Origin: Candidatus Enterococcus testudinis
Lineage (GTDB): Bacteria; Bacillota; Bacilli; Lactobacillales; Enterococcaceae
DNA: 64,000 nt
NCBI RefSeq assembly: GCF_002140915.1
Contig: NZ_NGKU01000001.1
Coordinates: forward strand, 2,737,166 to 2,801,165
Direction of reading: 5' to 3'
Part shown: positions 9,706 through 17,979 of the stretch, piece after piece
Layout of the letters: the number at the start of each line of letters is the position of its first letter
How positions within the stretch are numbered: the stretch's first letter is position 1
Made by a program: the position numbers and the translations under genes
The notes under the pieces: model-generated
Told to the model about the DNA's origin: nothing
Databases searched by the model: none
The model's input: only the letters and a program-made list of their open reading frames with translations

Positions 9706-10587
9706 CTATCTTTCTAATTTTTTAATCACCATAAACTGAATCACAGAAACAGCCATGATCACAACACCCAATAAAATAGCCATCGCCGAAGACATACCCG
9801 CCACTGAGGAACTACTGCCAAATGCATTCTCTTGGATATACATCATAAGCACCCTTGTAGAGTTGTTCGGTCCGCCACCGGTCAACATTAGCGGTTGTCC
9901 ATAGATATTAAATTGGGCAATGGTTGTCATCACCGTCGTAAACACAAGTTGATTCCGAATACTTGGCAAAGAAATACGGAAGAATTTTATCCAGCTGTTA
10001 GCCCCATCCAATTCCGCTGCCTCCAATTGTTCTCTCGGAACACCGTTCAAAGCAGCAACATAAATAATTAAATTACCACCCAATGTCCACCAAATCGTCA
10101 CAATGAGAATCGCTATCCAAGCCCATGGTTGCGTGCCAACAAAATTGATATCTATACCGAAGACTTCTTTGATAGGTCCAAATGATTTGCTCAGCAAAAA
10201 TCCCCAAATAATCATGACAGCCGATATAGCAAATAAAGTCGGCAGATAAAGTATCGATTGAAAGAAATGCATCATTCTTGGTTTTGTCGACAATGCAACA
10301 GCTAATACCAATGGTATCGCTATACAAAGAGGCACGGAAATAACAGCAAAAAACAATGTATTTTTCATCCCATTAAAAAATTGGGTGTGGTAAAGGGAAT
10401 CTTGGTCAAATAAAATTGTTTTAAAGTTATCTAAACCAACAAACACTGGCGAGCTGAAAAGATCCCAATCTGTAAATGAGACGTAGATTCCAATGACAGC
10501 AGGGATCAGAAAAAATAAAATGAAAAGAATCATATGTGGTCCTATAAATAAAACAGGCCAACCGTTACGTTTTTTATGATTGCTCAT
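9706..10587 (-). CDS. ABC sugar transporter permease (MalF/LacF/UgpA type)
   Basis: A 293-residue CUT1-family permease with an N-terminal membrane segment (FIGPHMILFILFFLIPA), five further membrane spans and an EAA-type loop (EQLEAAELDGANSWIKFFR) near residue 200. It forms the heterodimeric channel with the following gene. The SD (AAAGGATG) lies just after the structured intergenic element at 10629-10738, which separates this gene from the upstream binding-protein gene. Confidence 0.93.
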   Translation of the reverse strand: MSNHKKRNGWPVLFIGPHMILFILFFLIPAVIGIYVSFTDWDLFSSPVFVGLDNFKTILFDQDSLYHTQFFNGMKNTLFFAVISVPLCIAIPLVLAVALSTKPRMMHFFQSILYLPTLFAISAVMIIWGFLLSKSFGPIKEVFGIDINFVGTQPWAWIAILIVTIWWTLGGNLIIYVAALNGVPREQLEAAELDGANSWIKFFRISLPSIRNQLVFTTVMTTIAQFNIYGQPLMLTGGGPNNSTRVLMMYIQENAFGSSSSVAGMSSAMAILLGVVIMAVSVIQFMVIKKLER

Positions 10588-10628
10588 TCTAAGTACATCC
10601 TTTCATCGTTAAGTAAATTTGTATTGAA

Positions 10629-10738
10629 CACCTAAAAAGGTGGCGACCTGCTAAGAATAGACAACGAAAGACTTAGCCTTCGCAACACCAAAAGAAAACT
10701 TCAAACTCTTTTGGCGTACCTTTCTCGCGTCACCACCT
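10629..10738 (-). promoter_or_regulatory. predicted three-way-junction RNA between binding-protein and permease genes
   Basis: Read on the minus strand, AGGUGGUGAC (10738-10729) pairs over ten bases with GUCGCCACCU (10647-10638), enclosing two hairpins: a ten-base stem ACGCCAAAAG/CUUUUGGUGU (10717-10708 with 10694-10685) and a six-base stem GCUAAG/CUUAGC (10677-10672 with 10655-10650). Two pairs are G-U in the minus-strand RNA but would be C-A mismatches on the plus strand, which points to a structure formed in this operon mRNA. The 3' strand CACCU can instead pair with AGGUG at 10633-10629, giving a competing small hairpin. Likely roles are 3'-end protection of the binding-protein mRNA, partial termination, or ligand sensing. 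I do not recognise a known family. Confidence 0.6.
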
Positions 10739-10747
10739 AAAAGCATC

Positions 10748-11989
10748 TTATTTCATTTTTTCTTCTACAACTTTTTGAATTTCCGCAAATGTTTCTTGAA
10801 TGTCTGCTTTTCCAGTAATCATATCCCATGATCGGTTGTCATATTCATCAAATATATAAGATAATCCGTCCACTGCATTTACTGAAACAGCCGCTTGTCC
10901 TTTTTCAGTTTTTAATAGAAAAGATTGCGGCATTTCGATGTATTCTTCATTATCTAACATGGCCAGCGACGTTGGATTAGCGCCTGATTTTACCCATTCC
11001 AACTGATTCGCTTGAAGCCACGTAAGAAAATCAACCATTCCTGTTTGTTTTTCCTCAGACCGTTCTTCTTTTGTCTTGAACATCGCAAACTGGTCTACAC
11101 CAGAACCTTGAAGAATATTGTCTGCGTCCCATTGAGGTGTAAATGTTTCTCCCCAAGCAAAATCACTAATTTCTTCCATATTACTTAGCATCCAAGTCCC
11201 TTCTGGTAGGAAAATCAATTGTTGATTCGCAAATAGCTTATTGGCATCTTCCCCATCAGGAACCATATAACCCGCATCATAAAGATTTTTAAACTCTTGA
11301 ACCGTGTTATATGAATAATCATTATTAATATTTATATTGCCTGCTTCATCTTGCCACTGCCCGCCCATTTGTTGATAAAGATTGGAGTAATTCTGCATTC
11401 CCCAAGTGTATCCAAAACTGTATACACCATCAGCTTTAGCTTTTTCACCAGCTTGATTGATTTCTTCGTAAGTGACGATGCCATCGTCCAATGCACCCGG
11501 AACGTACTTATCAACAAGATCTTGGTTGTAATACATGACCCATGATCCCATTGTTGCTGGAATTCCATATTGGCTATCTTCTAAAGTACCAGTATCCCAA
11601 GCAGCTTCTACATAGTTTGACCGAGCAAGCTCAGTTCCTTCAATCATCTCATCCCAAGAATCTAACATGTCCTGATTTTTATAAGTAGGAAGCGCTTCTG
11701 ACGCGACCAACGCCAAATCAGGTACACCTTTACCTGATTTACCCGCTGTAGTAAGTTTCGAAGTAAATGTATCTCCTTGCATACTTACCAACTTTACTTT
11801 AAAATCCGGATCGGTTTCATTGTACTGATCAATTGTTTTTTTTATTTTCTCACCATCTGGACCTGTTGTTGACGACCACAATAGAATTTCCGAAGTTTTG
11901 CTTCCACTTCCACTCCCACCACATGCAGTTAATACCAAAGTACATACCAAAGTTGTTCCAAAAAAAATAGCTGCTTTACTTGCTTTCAT
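10748..11989 (-). CDS. ABC transporter sugar-binding lipoprotein
   Basis: A 413-residue family 1 extracellular solute-binding protein (MalE/MsmE type). The signal peptide MKASKAAIFFGTTLVCTLVL ends in lipobox LTAC with lipid cysteine Cys23, followed by a glycine/serine linker. The mature part shows family landmarks such as EILLWSSTTGPDG, KGVPDLALVASEALP, GIPATMGSWVMYYN and LPEGTWMLSNM. It delivers an oligosaccharide to the two permeases downstream. First gene of the glycan operon, with SD AAAGGAGTG. It is separated from the permeases by about 160 bases holding a structured RNA, a position where binding-protein mRNA is often stabilised. Confidence 0.94.
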   Translation of the reverse strand: MKASKAAIFFGTTLVCTLVLTACGGSGSGSKTSEILLWSSTTGPDGEKIKKTIDQYNETDPDFKVKLVSMQGDTFTSKLTTAGKSGKGVPDLALVASEALPTYKNQDMLDSWDEMIEGTELARSNYVEAAWDTGTLEDSQYGIPATMGSWVMYYNQDLVDKYVPGALDDGIVTYEEINQAGEKAKADGVYSFGYTWGMQNYSNLYQQMGGQWQDEAGNININNDYSYNTVQEFKNLYDAGYMVPDGEDANKLFANQQLIFLPEGTWMLSNMEEISDFAWGETFTPQWDADNILQGSGVDQFAMFKTKEERSEEKQTGMVDFLTWLQANQLEWVKSGANPTSLAMLDNEEYIEMPQSFLLKTEKGQAAVSVNAVDGLSYIFDEYDNRSWDMITGKADIQETFAEIQKVVEEKMK

Positions 11990-12007
11990 ATTTTACACTC
12001 CTTTAAT

Positions 12008-12023
12008 TTAACCGAAAAGTTAA
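12008..12023. promoter_or_regulatory. candidate operator, downstream copy
   Basis: Inverted repeat TTAAC-CGAAAA-GTTAA, lying in the 5' untranslated region directly ahead of the binding-protein SD. It matches the second site at 12078-12090 (TAAC-GTAAA-GTTA) closely. The best candidate binder is the adjacent ArsR-type regulator; this is inference. Confidence 0.5.
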
Positions 12024-12077
12024 TCGAACAAAACAATCATTTCACGAAAATCATTTTTGAATCTTCATTACACTTTA

Positions 12078-12090
12078 TAACGTAAAGTTA
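12078..12090. promoter_or_regulatory. candidate operator overlapping the -10 box
   Basis: Inverted repeat TAAC-GTAAA-GTTA that covers the -10 element of the binding-protein promoter. With the copy at 12008-12023 it forms a pair about 68 bases apart, suitable for repression with or without looping. Confidence 0.5.
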
Positions 12091-12113
12091 ACATTTAAAT
12101 AAAGCGCTGTCAA
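12085..12113 (-). promoter_or_regulatory. promoter of the glycan operon
   Basis: Minus-strand TTGACA (12113-12108), 17-base spacer, then TAACTT (12090-12085). The -35 box is perfect and the -10 box weak, as expected for a regulated promoter. Both an operator-like repeat and a cre-like site overlap it. Confidence 0.65.
12099..12112 (+). promoter_or_regulatory. cre-like site (CcpA) over the -35 box
   Basis: ATAAAGCGCTGTCA matches 11 of 14 positions of the cre consensus TGWAARCGYTWNCW, including the AAGCGCT core, and overlaps the -35 box of the glycan operon. This suggests glucose repression. Confidence 0.5.
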
Positions 12114-12158
12114 TACTAATTAAACAAAGTTTTTGTAAGCATGAATCATTTAACTATA

Positions 12159-12186
12159 TTGTAAACCAAGCGTATTGTGATATAAT
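12159..12186 (+). promoter_or_regulatory. promoter of the ArsR-type regulator
   Basis: TTGTAA, 16-base spacer, TATAAT on the plus strand, about 50 bases ahead of the regulator start with its GAGGTGA SD. The divergent layout with the glycan operon puts both promoters in one 245-base control region. Confidence 0.65.
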
Positions 12187-12234
12187 AAATTAGAATTATG
12201 AATAAACAAAAAAGTATAATGAGGTGAAAATTTT

Positions 12235-13143
12235 ATGGATTTAAACTTAAAAAAAAGTTCTTTGACAGTTTACGAAGCATTGGCAAACGAAACGAGATTG
12301 GCCATTTTAGAAGCTGTCGGTGGTGGTAGAAAAAGTATCAGTGAAATCGCTGATCAATTGTCAATCAGCAATGCATTAATGACAAAACATTTAAAAAAAT
12401 TAGAACTTGCACAACTCATCAAACTAGAAAAAGGTACCGGCAAGGATTGGAAAAAAAAATACCTATCTTTAAAGACAGACTTTATCAATATAAACTTTCC
12501 AGAAAAAGTATTTCCCGAAATGAACTTGACTTCATTAAGCGTAAAAATTGGTCATTTTACGGACTTTTTAGCAGAGCCGTCTTGTGGAATGGCCACTAAA
12601 GATCGCTTGATTGGGGCATTAGATGACGCAAAATCTTTTCTTGATCAAGATAGAGTCGATGCCGGTATCATCTGGCTTAATAATGGTTTTTTAGAATACA
12701 AAATTCCCAATCCTTTAAAAAATGGCGAAAGAATCGAGCTTCTCGAAATAAGTATGGAGATTGCTTCTGAATTTCCTATATCAAATAATTATTGGCCAAG
12801 TGATCTTTACTTTTATATCAACGACCAATGTATTGGTACCTACACGGTTCCTGGAAATTTTTCTGATGTCCGCGGTACTTTAACGCCAGATTGGTGGATC
12901 GATGAGTTTAGTCAATATGGCTTACTGAAACACATTCGAATCAACCGATTTGATACCTCGATAGATGGCGAAAAAATTTCAGATCAAAATTTACATGCGA
13001 TTGATTTAGACAGCAGTAATTTCTTCACTTTTAAAATCGCTGTACCTAATAACGCCAAACACGCCGGTGGTCTAACTGTTTTTGGTGACCGTTGGGGAAA
13101 CTATCCTCAAGACTTACTTTTCAACTTTTATGTTTCTGAATAA
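12235..13143 (+). CDS. ArsR-type winged-helix regulator with large C-terminal domain
   Basis: A 302-residue protein. Residues about 8-85 form an ArsR/SmtB winged helix (YEALANETRLAILEAV, SISEIADQLSISNALMTKHL), but the remaining 210 residues have no counterpart in ordinary 100-residue ArsR metal sensors and no cysteine-rich metal site. The C-terminal part is beta-rich with many aromatic residues (NNYWPSDLYFYIND, TLTPDWWIDEFSQYG, LTVFGDRWGNYPQDL), so a sugar- or small-ligand-sensing role is plausible. It is divergent from the glycan operon, which is the likely target. The C-terminal ligand is unknown. Confidence 0.8.
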   Translation: MDLNLKKSSLTVYEALANETRLAILEAVGGGRKSISEIADQLSISNALMTKHLKKLELAQLIKLEKGTGKDWKKKYLSLKTDFININFPEKVFPEMNLTSLSVKIGHFTDFLAEPSCGMATKDRLIGALDDAKSFLDQDRVDAGIIWLNNGFLEYKIPNPLKNGERIELLEISMEIASEFPISNNYWPSDLYFYINDQCIGTYTVPGNFSDVRGTLTPDWWIDEFSQYGLLKHIRINRFDTSIDGEKISDQNLHAIDLDSSNFFTFKIAVPNNAKHAGGLTVFGDRWGNYPQDLLFNFYVSE

Positions 13144-13182
13144 AAAAAATAAACCCAGAGAATCGCTCTCTGGGTTTATTCC
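13142..13182. terminator. shared terminator between convergent genes
   Basis: Thirteen-base inverted repeat AATAAACCCAGAG/CTCTGGGTTTATT (13148-13160 with 13168-13180). An eight-T run follows it on the minus strand, so it mainly ends the oxidoreductase operon, but it can also stop the regulator transcript. Confidence 0.9.
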
Positions 13183-14211
13183 TTATGCACTTGCAAATAT
13201 GCGTTCAATCAGCAACATGACCTGACGGACTTCTTCGTTCTTAACGATTGGTTCTGCTTGATCACGTACAACATGGTAAAAGTTTTTGTAGAAGGGATCA
13301 AAGTCCGCTTCTGCTGATGGGAACGGTATTGATTCAGCAGCCAATTCTGAAGGGGGTGCCATTGTTTTCGTTAATCCTACCCCAGCTTGCACAGGTTTTG
13401 GTGCCGCAACATCTTCACGACCAGTCGCTCGAACCATCTCGCCATTCAATGACCAATCTGTGATTGTGGCTGTGCCTTCTGTTCCTTTGATATACCAACG
13501 AGGAAGCTGGGTATAGTTCGATGTTCCTACTTCAACGATTGCTTTGACCCCGTTTTCGAAGGTGATCAAACTGAAAAAGCCATCATCGACTTCTTCTCCT
13601 AATACATAACTCAAATCTGCTTTGACGTCTTTGACGGGACTGTCAACTAACCATAACAGTTGATCCAGCAAATGAACGCCCCAATCTAACAACATGCCGC
13701 CGCCTTGTTTTTTGACATGACGCCAGTCGCCAGGAATGCCATTGGCGCCTTGGACCCGTGATTCCAATTGGAACAAATCGCCGATTTGGCCATTGCGGTA
13801 TAACGTTCGAACAATCAAGAAATCAGGATCCCACCGTCGGTTTTGATGGACCATAAAGGTATTGCCGGTTTCATTGGCCACAGCCACGATCTCGTCTAAT
13901 TCAGCAACATTCAGTGCGACTGGTTTTTCACATACGACATGCTTGCCAGCTCTTAATGCTGCGATCGACAAGTCTTTATGCAAGTCGTTCGGCGTAGCGA
14001 TCAGCAGGGCTTCAATCGTTTCATCTGCCAATACCTCTTCATAACTTTTGAAAATTTTGTGGCCTTTTTCTTGTGAAATAGCCTGACGTTCTTCGGAAAT
14101 ATCGTAGGTCCCCACGATATGGATGCGTTCATTTTCATTTGGCATGATATTGTGGACGTGATACGCCCCCATACCGCCATAGCCGATGACAGCAAAGTTG
14201 ATTGCACTCAT
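13183..14211 (-). CDS. Gfo/Idh/MocA family oxidoreductase
   Basis: A 342-residue NAD(P)-dependent sugar oxidoreductase: Rossmann motif VIGYGGMGAYH at the N-terminus, the family EKP motif in VCEKPVALN (about residue 95) and the catalytic aspartate/histidine segment LLDWGVHLLDQ (about 175). Such enzymes oxidise ring hydroxyls of sugars, inositols or glycosides, often at C3. It is the last gene of a five-gene run (16695-17771, 15911-16666, 15195-15914, 14230-15198, 13183-14211) with two TIM-barrel isomerases and ThuA. The substrate is unknown; a keto-sugar step is inferred from the company it keeps. Confidence 0.9.
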   Translation of the reverse strand: MSAINFAVIGYGGMGAYHVHNIMPNENERIHIVGTYDISEERQAISQEKGHKIFKSYEEVLADETIEALLIATPNDLHKDLSIAALRAGKHVVCEKPVALNVAELDEIVAVANETGNTFMVHQNRRWDPDFLIVRTLYRNGQIGDLFQLESRVQGANGIPGDWRHVKKQGGGMLLDWGVHLLDQLLWLVDSPVKDVKADLSYVLGEEVDDGFFSLITFENGVKAIVEVGTSNYTQLPRWYIKGTEGTATITDWSLNGEMVRATGREDVAAPKPVQAGVGLTKTMAPPSELAAESIPFPSAEADFDPFYKNFYHVVRDQAEPIVKNEEVRQVMLLIERIFASA

Positions 14212-14229
14212 TCTTTCATACTTCCTTTC

Positions 14230-15198
14230 TTATGCCCACCACATAGAGGACGCTTCTTCACGGATCATGATCGTTTTCAGATTACTGATTGCACGATTCA
14301 ACCCTTCATCAATGGACATGATTGGATCTTCATGTTCGATACTCAATACATAGTCATAGCCATAAATACGCAATGCTGAGATGATATCTGACCATACTTG
14401 TAAGCTGTGTCCGCAGCCAACTGAGCGGAACGTCCATGCCCGGGTTTTGACATTGCTGTAAGGTTGCATATCGGTCAAGCCATGCATGTTGATATTGTCT
14501 TGATCTAAATACGTATCTTTGGCATGGAAGTGATGAATCGCATCTGCTTCACCTAAGATTTTGACTGCTGCCACGGGATCGATTCCTTGCCACCATAAAT
14601 GACTTGGATCAAGATTACAGCCGATTGCTTTTCCAGCCGCATCCCGTAGTTTTAACATTGTATAAGGGGTATGTGCTAAAAATCCACCATGCAATTCGAT
14701 TCCGATTTTCACTCCAGCAGCTTCTGCTTCATGGTTGATTCCTTTCCAATAAGGAATCAATTTTTGTTCCCATTGGTAATTGTAATTGTCATCATATTCT
14801 GTTGGCCATGGCAATACAGGCCAATTGACTTGTGTATCTGTCGCATTTCCACCTGATACACCAGAAAATCCATTCACAACAGGTACATGCATCAAACTAG
14901 CTAATTTGATTGTTTTACGCAACAATTCATCTGCTTCTTGGGCTTCATTTTTTAACGGTGAGATTGGATTGTTGTGACAGCTCAATGCAGAGATTGAAAG
15001 GCCCTTATCTGCTAATTTCGCCAAGTATTCTTTGCGCGCCTGTTCGCTGGCTAATAATTGATCAATATCCAAATGGGCATTCCCTGGTGAACCGCCAGTG
15101 CCGATTTCTACTGTTTCCAAGCCTTTTTTGGCTACTTCATCGATCATTTCTTCAAAACTCAGTTGGTTGAATAGCGGTGTGAATACGCCTAATTTCAT
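14230..15198 (-). CDS. sugar phosphate isomerase/epimerase family TIM barrel
   Basis: A 322-residue AP endonuclease 2-like TIM barrel, the fold of xylose isomerase-like epimerases. Metal-ligand landmarks are [51 protein letters not shown] and LSIEHEDP. The protein ends ASSMWWA. Homologous enzymes isomerise or epimerise keto-sugars and some cleave 3-keto-glycosides. Its start overlaps the stop of the ThuA gene by four bases, so they are coupled. The true substrate is unknown. Confidence 0.88.
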   Translation of the reverse strand: MKLGVFTPLFNQLSFEEMIDEVAKKGLETVEIGTGGSPGNAHLDIDQLLASEQARKEYLAKLADKGLSISALSCHNNPISPLKNEAQEADELLRKTIKLASLMHVPVVNGFSGVSGGNATDTQVNWPVLPWPTEYDDNYNYQWEQKLIPYWKGINHEAEAAGVKIGIELHGGFLAHTPYTMLKLRDAAGKAIGCNLDPSHLWWQGIDPVAAVKILGEADAIHHFHAKDTYLDQDNINMHGLTDMQPYSNVKTRAWTFRSVGCGHSLQVWSDIISALRIYGYDYVLSIEHEDPIMSIDEGLNRAISNLKTIMIREEASSMWWA

Positions 15199-15914
15199 TT
15201 TGTTTCCTCCTCTAATGCTTGAAAGTGTCCATAATATGGGTAGCTATTTTCAGTCGGTGCACACCAACGGGCGGCATTTTTGATGACTTTTTGGACTTTC
15301 TCGTTATAATAGCTTGGAAATGTTTCGTGCCCAGGTTGGAAATAGAAGATTTTACCGTTGCCGCGACGGAATGTGCAGCCACTGCGGAACACTTCGCCAC
15401 CCGGAAACCAGCTGACAAAAATCAGTTCATCTGGCGCAGGGATATCAAAATGCTCCCCATACATTTCTTCTTGCTCTAGCTCGATATATTCTCCAACGCC
15501 TTCGACGATCGGATGACTAGGATTGACATTCCATACCCGTGCATGACGGTCATCGACACGCCATTTCAAATCGCAAGAGGTCCCCATCAACGTCTTGAAT
15601 ATTTTCGAAAAATGACCGGAGTGTAAAACGATCAACCCCATACCTTCCAATACACGCTGATGCACCCGGGCAACGATGGCGTCATCGACTTCATCATGCG
15701 CCATATGCCCCCACCATACCAAGACATCTGTATCGGCTAAGACTTGTTCCGTCAATCCATGCTCCGGCTCATCTAACGTCGCCGTTTTCACATCAAAATC
15801 ATCCTCGCCTAAAAAGGCAGCGATTTGACCATGGATGCCCTCTGGATACATGTTTCGTACCGTTTCATCCGTTTTTTCATGGCGAAATTCATTCCATACA
15901 GTTACGTGGATCAT
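15195..15914 (-). CDS. ThuA-like domain protein
   Basis: A 239-residue ThuA (trehalose utilisation) family protein with the class I glutamine-amidotransferase-like fold: [11 protein letters not shown] at the start, [28 protein letters not shown], and [17 protein letters not shown] near the end. ThuA in rhizobia acts with the Gfo/Idh protein ThuB in oxidative use of trehalose, maltitol and related sugars through 3-keto intermediates. Both its neighbours overlap it by four bases. Here ThuA lies in a cluster with two oxidoreductases and two isomerases, which supports a similar keto-sugar route. Confidence 0.88.
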   Translation of the reverse strand: MIHVTVWNEFRHEKTDETVRNMYPEGIHGQIAAFLGEDDFDVKTATLDEPEHGLTEQVLADTDVLVWWGHMAHDEVDDAIVARVHQRVLEGMGLIVLHSGHFSKIFKTLMGTSCDLKWRVDDRHARVWNVNPSHPIVEGVGEYIELEQEEMYGEHFDIPAPDELIFVSWFPGGEVFRSGCTFRRGNGKIFYFQPGHETFPSYYNEKVQKVIKNAARWCAPTENSYPYYGHFQALEEETK

Positions 15915-16666
15915 TGGTGGACCTCCTCTACGATATCTTTCAGTTGTAAGTAATCGATTGCTGCGGCTTCTAATGGACCATAAGCTTGAAATGCTTCTTG
16001 TTCAACGATCAACCATGGTAAATCTAGCGTTTTAGCAGCCTGTACATACGCCTTGATTGGCAAAATCCCCGAATTGATCTCGGTGCTTTCTTTGGGCGCT
16101 GCTTGCATATCTTTGATATGAACCAAGCCAACAGTTTCTTGATGATCTGCCAGCCACGCCAAGACATCCACTTCAGCAAAAGCCAGCCAATACAAGTCTG
16201 CTTCCAAATGCAGCTGGTCATTGTCCTTGCATAGTACATCGATCATCGATTGATCCGGCACTTCTGTAAATTCATGGGCATGATTATGATAGTACAAAGT
16301 CAAACCTGCAGCTTGCACTTGTTGCGCAATCTCTTTGATTTCCTGTGCGAACGCCTGCCACTTTTCCAAGGAATCAAAGGTTGCATAAGGAATCACGATT
16401 CGTTGGTTACCGATCGTTTGCTCAAACGCCAGCGTCTCTTTGATACGTGAAGGCTGCAATGCTTCATACGGGATATGAGATGCCGCAACGTCAAGTTGTA
16501 ATGTGTCCAACCATGCGGCAATTTCTTCTGCTGGATAGTCATAATACCCTGCAAATTCTACGCCATCATAGCCAGCTTCTTTGACTGCTTGCAACGCTGC
16601 GAAAAAATCTTCTCTACAGGCATCCTGGATACTCCAGAGTTGCAAGCCGATTTTTGGTTTTGTCAT
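15911..16666 (-). CDS. sugar phosphate isomerase/epimerase family TIM barrel
   Basis: A 251-residue xylose isomerase-like TIM barrel, shorter than its cluster partner at 14230-15198. Landmarks are [57 protein letters not shown] and [10 protein letters not shown], which supply the usual Glu/Asp/His metal ligands. It is probably cytoplasmic and acts on a keto-sugar. Its stop codon overlaps the ThuA start by four bases. Two such barrels in one operon suggest successive isomerase/lyase steps. Confidence 0.88.
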   Translation of the reverse strand: MTKPKIGLQLWSIQDACREDFFAALQAVKEAGYDGVEFAGYYDYPAEEIAAWLDTLQLDVAASHIPYEALQPSRIKETLAFEQTIGNQRIVIPYATFDSLEKWQAFAQEIKEIAQQVQAAGLTLYYHNHAHEFTEVPDQSMIDVLCKDNDQLHLEADLYWLAFAEVDVLAWLADHQETVGLVHIKDMQAAPKESTEINSGILPIKAYVQAAKTLDLPWLIVEQEAFQAYGPLEAAAIDYLQLKDIVEEVHQ

Positions 16667-16694
16667 GTGTCGCCTCCGTTATCTTGAATGCACC

Positions 16695-17771
16695 TTAGCC
16701 TAGATATACAGGCTCACCGGTATTCGATGATTTGTAAATTGCTTCTAGTATTTCAGTAACAACCATTGCTTCTTCTGGTTTCACAACTGGCTCTGTGTCA
16801 TTGATGATCGCATTGATCCATGATTGTGCTTCTAAGATTTCTGGTGTTTCGCCAGTACCTTCATAGAAATCAACCCCGCCAGTTTCCAGCTCGATATTTT
16901 TCTCATAAAGCAAGCTGTGATCTTCTCCATTGATCGTCAACCCATTGTTCATATCAGCACCGGCTTTACTGCCGATCAAGGTTGTTTTTGCTTCTTTGAC
17001 ATCTAAACTATTTAATGCCCAACTTGCTTCAAGGAAAATCGTTGCCCCATTCTCCATTACCACAAACCCAAAGGCAGAGTCTTCGACAGAAAACTTCTCC
17101 GGATCCCATGAACCCCATGCATTGGCCGCATTTTTTGTTTGCGACAATTCATGATAAGCTTTCCCCACAACGAACTTTGGTTTGTAGTTGTTCATCATCC
17201 ACAACGTTAAATCCAACGCATGGGTACCGATATCAATCAACGGTCCACCCCCTTGGGCTTCTTCATCGAGGAAAACACCCCATGTTGGCACTGCACGACG
17301 ACGAATCGCATGGGCTTTCCCAAAGTAGATATTGCCCAATTGTCCTTCTGAACAAATGTCATGCAAGTAACGAGAATCTTTTCTGAATCGATTTTGATAT
17401 CCGATTGTTAATTTTTTGCCCGTCCGATTGGCCGCTTCAATCATTGCTTTGGCTTCTTCCGTCGTTTTGGCCATTGGTTTTTCGCACATCACGTGGCAAT
17501 CAGCTTCTAATGCTGCGATAGATAGTTCCGCATGAGACGCGTTTGGCGTACAAACATGTACGACATCAAGATCGGCTTGCGCCAGCATTTCTTGATAGTC
17601 ACTGAACACTTGCGCATCTTCTGTACCAAAAATTGATTTTGCTTCAACCGCCCGCTCAACGATCAAATCACAAAACGCCACCATTTCTACTTCTGCCACT
17701 TGTGACAACGCCGGCATATGTTTGCCGTTTGCGATTCCACCACACCCAATGATTCCAACTTTAACTGTCAT
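16695..17771 (-). CDS. Gfo/Idh/MocA family oxidoreductase
   Basis: First gene of the oxidative sugar operon. I place the start at the ATG at 17771 (MTVKVGIIGCGG), which has AGGAGG six bases upstream; this gives 358 residues. An upstream extension to 17852 would run through the promoter and cre. Landmarks are GIIGCGGIANGKHMPAL, CEKPMAKTTEEA, and DIGTHALDLTLWM. It is paralogous to the oxidoreductase at 13183-14211, so the operon has two distinct sugar oxidation or reduction steps. Confidence 0.9.
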   Translation of the reverse strand: MTVKVGIIGCGGIANGKHMPALSQVAEVEMVAFCDLIVERAVEAKSIFGTEDAQVFSDYQEMLAQADLDVVHVCTPNASHAELSIAALEADCHVMCEKPMAKTTEEAKAMIEAANRTGKKLTIGYQNRFRKDSRYLHDICSEGQLGNIYFGKAHAIRRRAVPTWGVFLDEEAQGGGPLIDIGTHALDLTLWMMNNYKPKFVVGKAYHELSQTKNAANAWGSWDPEKFSVEDSAFGFVVMENGATIFLEASWALNSLDVKEAKTTLIGSKAGADMNNGLTINGEDHSLLYEKNIELETGGVDFYEGTGETPEILEAQSWINAIINDTEPVVKPEEAMVVTEILEAIYKSSNTGEPVYLG

Positions 17772-17782
17772 AACTTTCCTCC

Positions 17783-17796
17783 TGAAAACGCTTTTT
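17783..17796 (+). promoter_or_regulatory. cre site (CcpA) in the leader of the oxidative sugar operon
   Basis: TGAAAACGCTTTTT matches 13 of 14 positions of the cre consensus. It lies between the -10 box (17812-17817) and the SD of the operon, where bound CcpA would block transcription. Strong sign of carbon catabolite repression. Confidence 0.75.
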
Positions 17797-17811
17797 ATTT
17801 TCTGTACGTTC

Positions 17812-17817
17812 ATTATA
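17812..17817 (-). promoter_or_regulatory. -10 element of the oxidative sugar operon
   Basis: Perfect TATAAT on the minus strand about 40 bases ahead of the start. The -35 region is poor, which would fit a promoter needing an activator such as the AraC protein encoded next door. Confidence 0.55.
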
Positions 17818-17943
17818 ACGAAACCATCAGTTAACTTCTTCCCACTTTCCATTGAAAAAATTCCCGAAATTTATCTTATGGAATTCTCACTTAATGAATC
17901 GAGCAACCCATTTTCCTCACCAAAAAAGGATATCTAAATATAA

Positions 17944-17975
17944 CAAAAAAGCTTGCCGAGATTCCCAGCAAGCCT
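17944..17975 (-). terminator. intrinsic terminator of the AraC gene
   Basis: Stem GCTTGC/GCAAGC (17951-17956 with 17968-17973) followed by six T residues on the minus strand, directly after the AraC regulator stop. Confidence 0.85.
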
Positions 17976-17979
17976 GATG

